A DNA stretch of 5,254 nt from Gammaproteobacteria bacterium (GTDB lineage: Bacteria; Pseudomonadota; Gammaproteobacteria; SMWH01): positions 1 through 5,254 of the forward strand of contig SMWH01000154.1 in NCBI GenBank assembly GCA_004357005.1, written 5' to 3'. Position numbers and translations under genes: made by a program. Positions 4,472 through 5,254 of the stretch are shown piece after piece (within the stretch, counting starts at the first letter, position 1; the number at the start of each line of letters is the position of its first letter). Under the pieces are notes generated by a model that saw only the letters and a list, made by a program, of their open reading frames with translations, did no database searches and was not told the origin of the DNA.

Positions 4472-5254
4472 ATGAGCCAGTTCGTCAACCACGCCTCACG
4501 TCCCGTCGCCATCATCGGCGGCATCCGTATTCCCTTCGCCCGCTCCAACACCGCGTATTCCGACGTGGGCAACCGGGACATGCTCAGTGCCGCCACCAAC
4601 GGACTCGTGGAGGCCTATTCCCTGGCGGGCGAGATCCTCGGTGACGCCAGCATGGGCGCGGTGATCAAGCATTCTTCCGATTGGAACCTGGCTCGTGAGG
4701 TCGTGCTGGATACGGATCTGGATCCGCACACCCCGGGCATCACCGTCCAGCGCGCCTGCGGCACGAGCCTCGACGCCACGGTGATGATCGGCAACAAGAT
4801 CGCCCTGGGGCAGATCGACTCCGGCATCGCGGGGGGTGCGGACACCACCAGCGATGTGCCGGTGGTGTACAGCAAAAAGCTCGCCCACCGCCTGATCAAG
4901 ACCGTCAACGCCCGGTCCTTCAAGCAGCGCCTGGCGGCCTGGAAGGGTTTTCGCCCGGGCGAATTGAAACCCTCCTTTCCCGGCGTGGCGGAACCGCGTA
5001 CGCGCATGTCCATGGGCCAGCACACGGAACTCATGGCGAAGGAGTGGGGCATCCCCCAGAGTGACCAGGATCAACTGGCGCTGGAGAGTCACCTGAAAGC
5101 GTCCGCCGCCTGGGACCGGGGCTTCTTTGACGACCTCGTGGTGCCCTATCTCAGCCTGCTGCGGGACAACAACCTGCGCCCGGACACCTCCCTGGAAAAA
5201 CTCGCCGGCCTCAAACCGGCGTTCGATAAAAAGAGCGGCGAAGGCACGCTGACC
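4472..5254 (+). CDS. fadI: Acetyl-CoA acyltransferase (thiolase), FadI-type, 3' end cut by the window
   Basis: The frame from ATG 4472 runs open for 261 codons to the window edge; thiolases of this type are about 430 residues, so about 60% is present. It catalyses the last step of beta-oxidation, thiolytic cleavage of 3-ketoacyl-CoA to acetyl-CoA and a shortened acyl-CoA, or the reverse condensation. The N-terminal thiolase motif is IIGGIRIPFARS (14-25). The nucleophilic Cys96 lies in QRACGTSL. The stretch AGGADTTSDVPVVYSKKLA matches the FadI-type region AGGADSSSVLPIGVSKKLA. Further on, MGQHTELMAKEWGI and DNNLRPDTSL...LKPAFDKK parallel E. coli FadI closely, better than FadA. The second catalytic Cys and the His motif lie beyond the window. 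GGGGG at 4461-4465 is the only ribosome-binding-like stretch. In bacteria fadI is often followed by fadJ, which would lie off the right edge. It is divergent from egtB. Confidence 0.85.
   Translation, partial: MSQFVNHASRPVAIIGGIRIPFARSNTAYSDVGNRDMLSAATNGLVEAYSLAGEILGDASMGAVIKHSSDWNLAREVVLDTDLDPHTPGITVQRACGTSLDATVMIGNKIALGQIDSGIAGGADTTSDVPVVYSKKLAHRLIKTVNARSFKQRLAAWKGFRPGELKPSFPGVAEPRTRMSMGQHTELMAKEWGIPQSDQDQLALESHLKASAAWDRGFFDDLVVPYLSLLRDNNLRPDTSLEKLAGLKPAFDKKSGEGTLT

Noticed and set aside
4376..4492. Longer EgtB starting at 4492 or 4408
   Set aside because: These ATGs lie upstream of or within the extended -10 box at 4407-4415. The added residues do not belong to the DinB-like domain.
4496..5092. 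198-codon minus-strand frame opposite the thiolase gene
   Set aside because: It lies opposite a convincing FadI-type sequence and has no recognisable motif.

Overview
The window looks like GC-rich chromosomal DNA from a gammaproteobacterium. The evidence is protein-level resemblance recognised by eye: a DegQ-type periplasmic protease, a YigB-like HAD phosphatase, an EgtB-type sulfoxide synthase and a FadI-type thiolase. No species can be named. There is no transposase, integrase, tRNA, rRNA or CRISPR array. The only repeat-like element is one long palindrome after the protease gene.

Layout. (1) Positions 1-72, minus strand: the first 24 codons of a gene leaving the window, possibly nrdA. The product is unidentifiable from the peptide, but a near-perfect NrdR-box palindrome lies over its probable promoter. 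(2) Positions 73-552: a long, partly AT-rich regulatory region. It holds two NrdR-box-like palindromes (135-150, 364-379), two further short palindromes, a phased run of TTGTCC-type repeats resembling weak DnaA boxes, and a sigma-E/AlgU-like promoter in front of the protease gene. (3) Positions 553-1917, plus: degQ, complete. (4) Positions 1941-2005: a 20-bp-arm inverted repeat, terminator-like or REP-like. (5) Positions 2027-2713 and 2724-3050, plus: a HAD phosphatase with a TTG start, then a small cupin protein, tightly coupled. (6) Positions 4375-3122, minus: egtB, convergent with the cupin gene. (7) Position 4472 to the window end, plus: a fadI-type thiolase, 261 codons present and the 3' end missing. 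It is divergent from egtB across a 96-bp promoter region.

The genes do not form one pathway. They touch dNTP supply (inferred), envelope protein quality control, a possible flavin-pathway phosphatase, ergothioneine-type thiol-histidine chemistry and fatty-acid beta-oxidation. The most informative parts are regulatory: the NrdR boxes, the probable envelope-stress promoter of degQ, and the extended -10 promoter that fixes the egtB start. I see no clear sign of a wholly new system. The best leads are the complex 73-552 control region, the egtB gene without an adjacent egtD, and the palindrome at 1941-2005.
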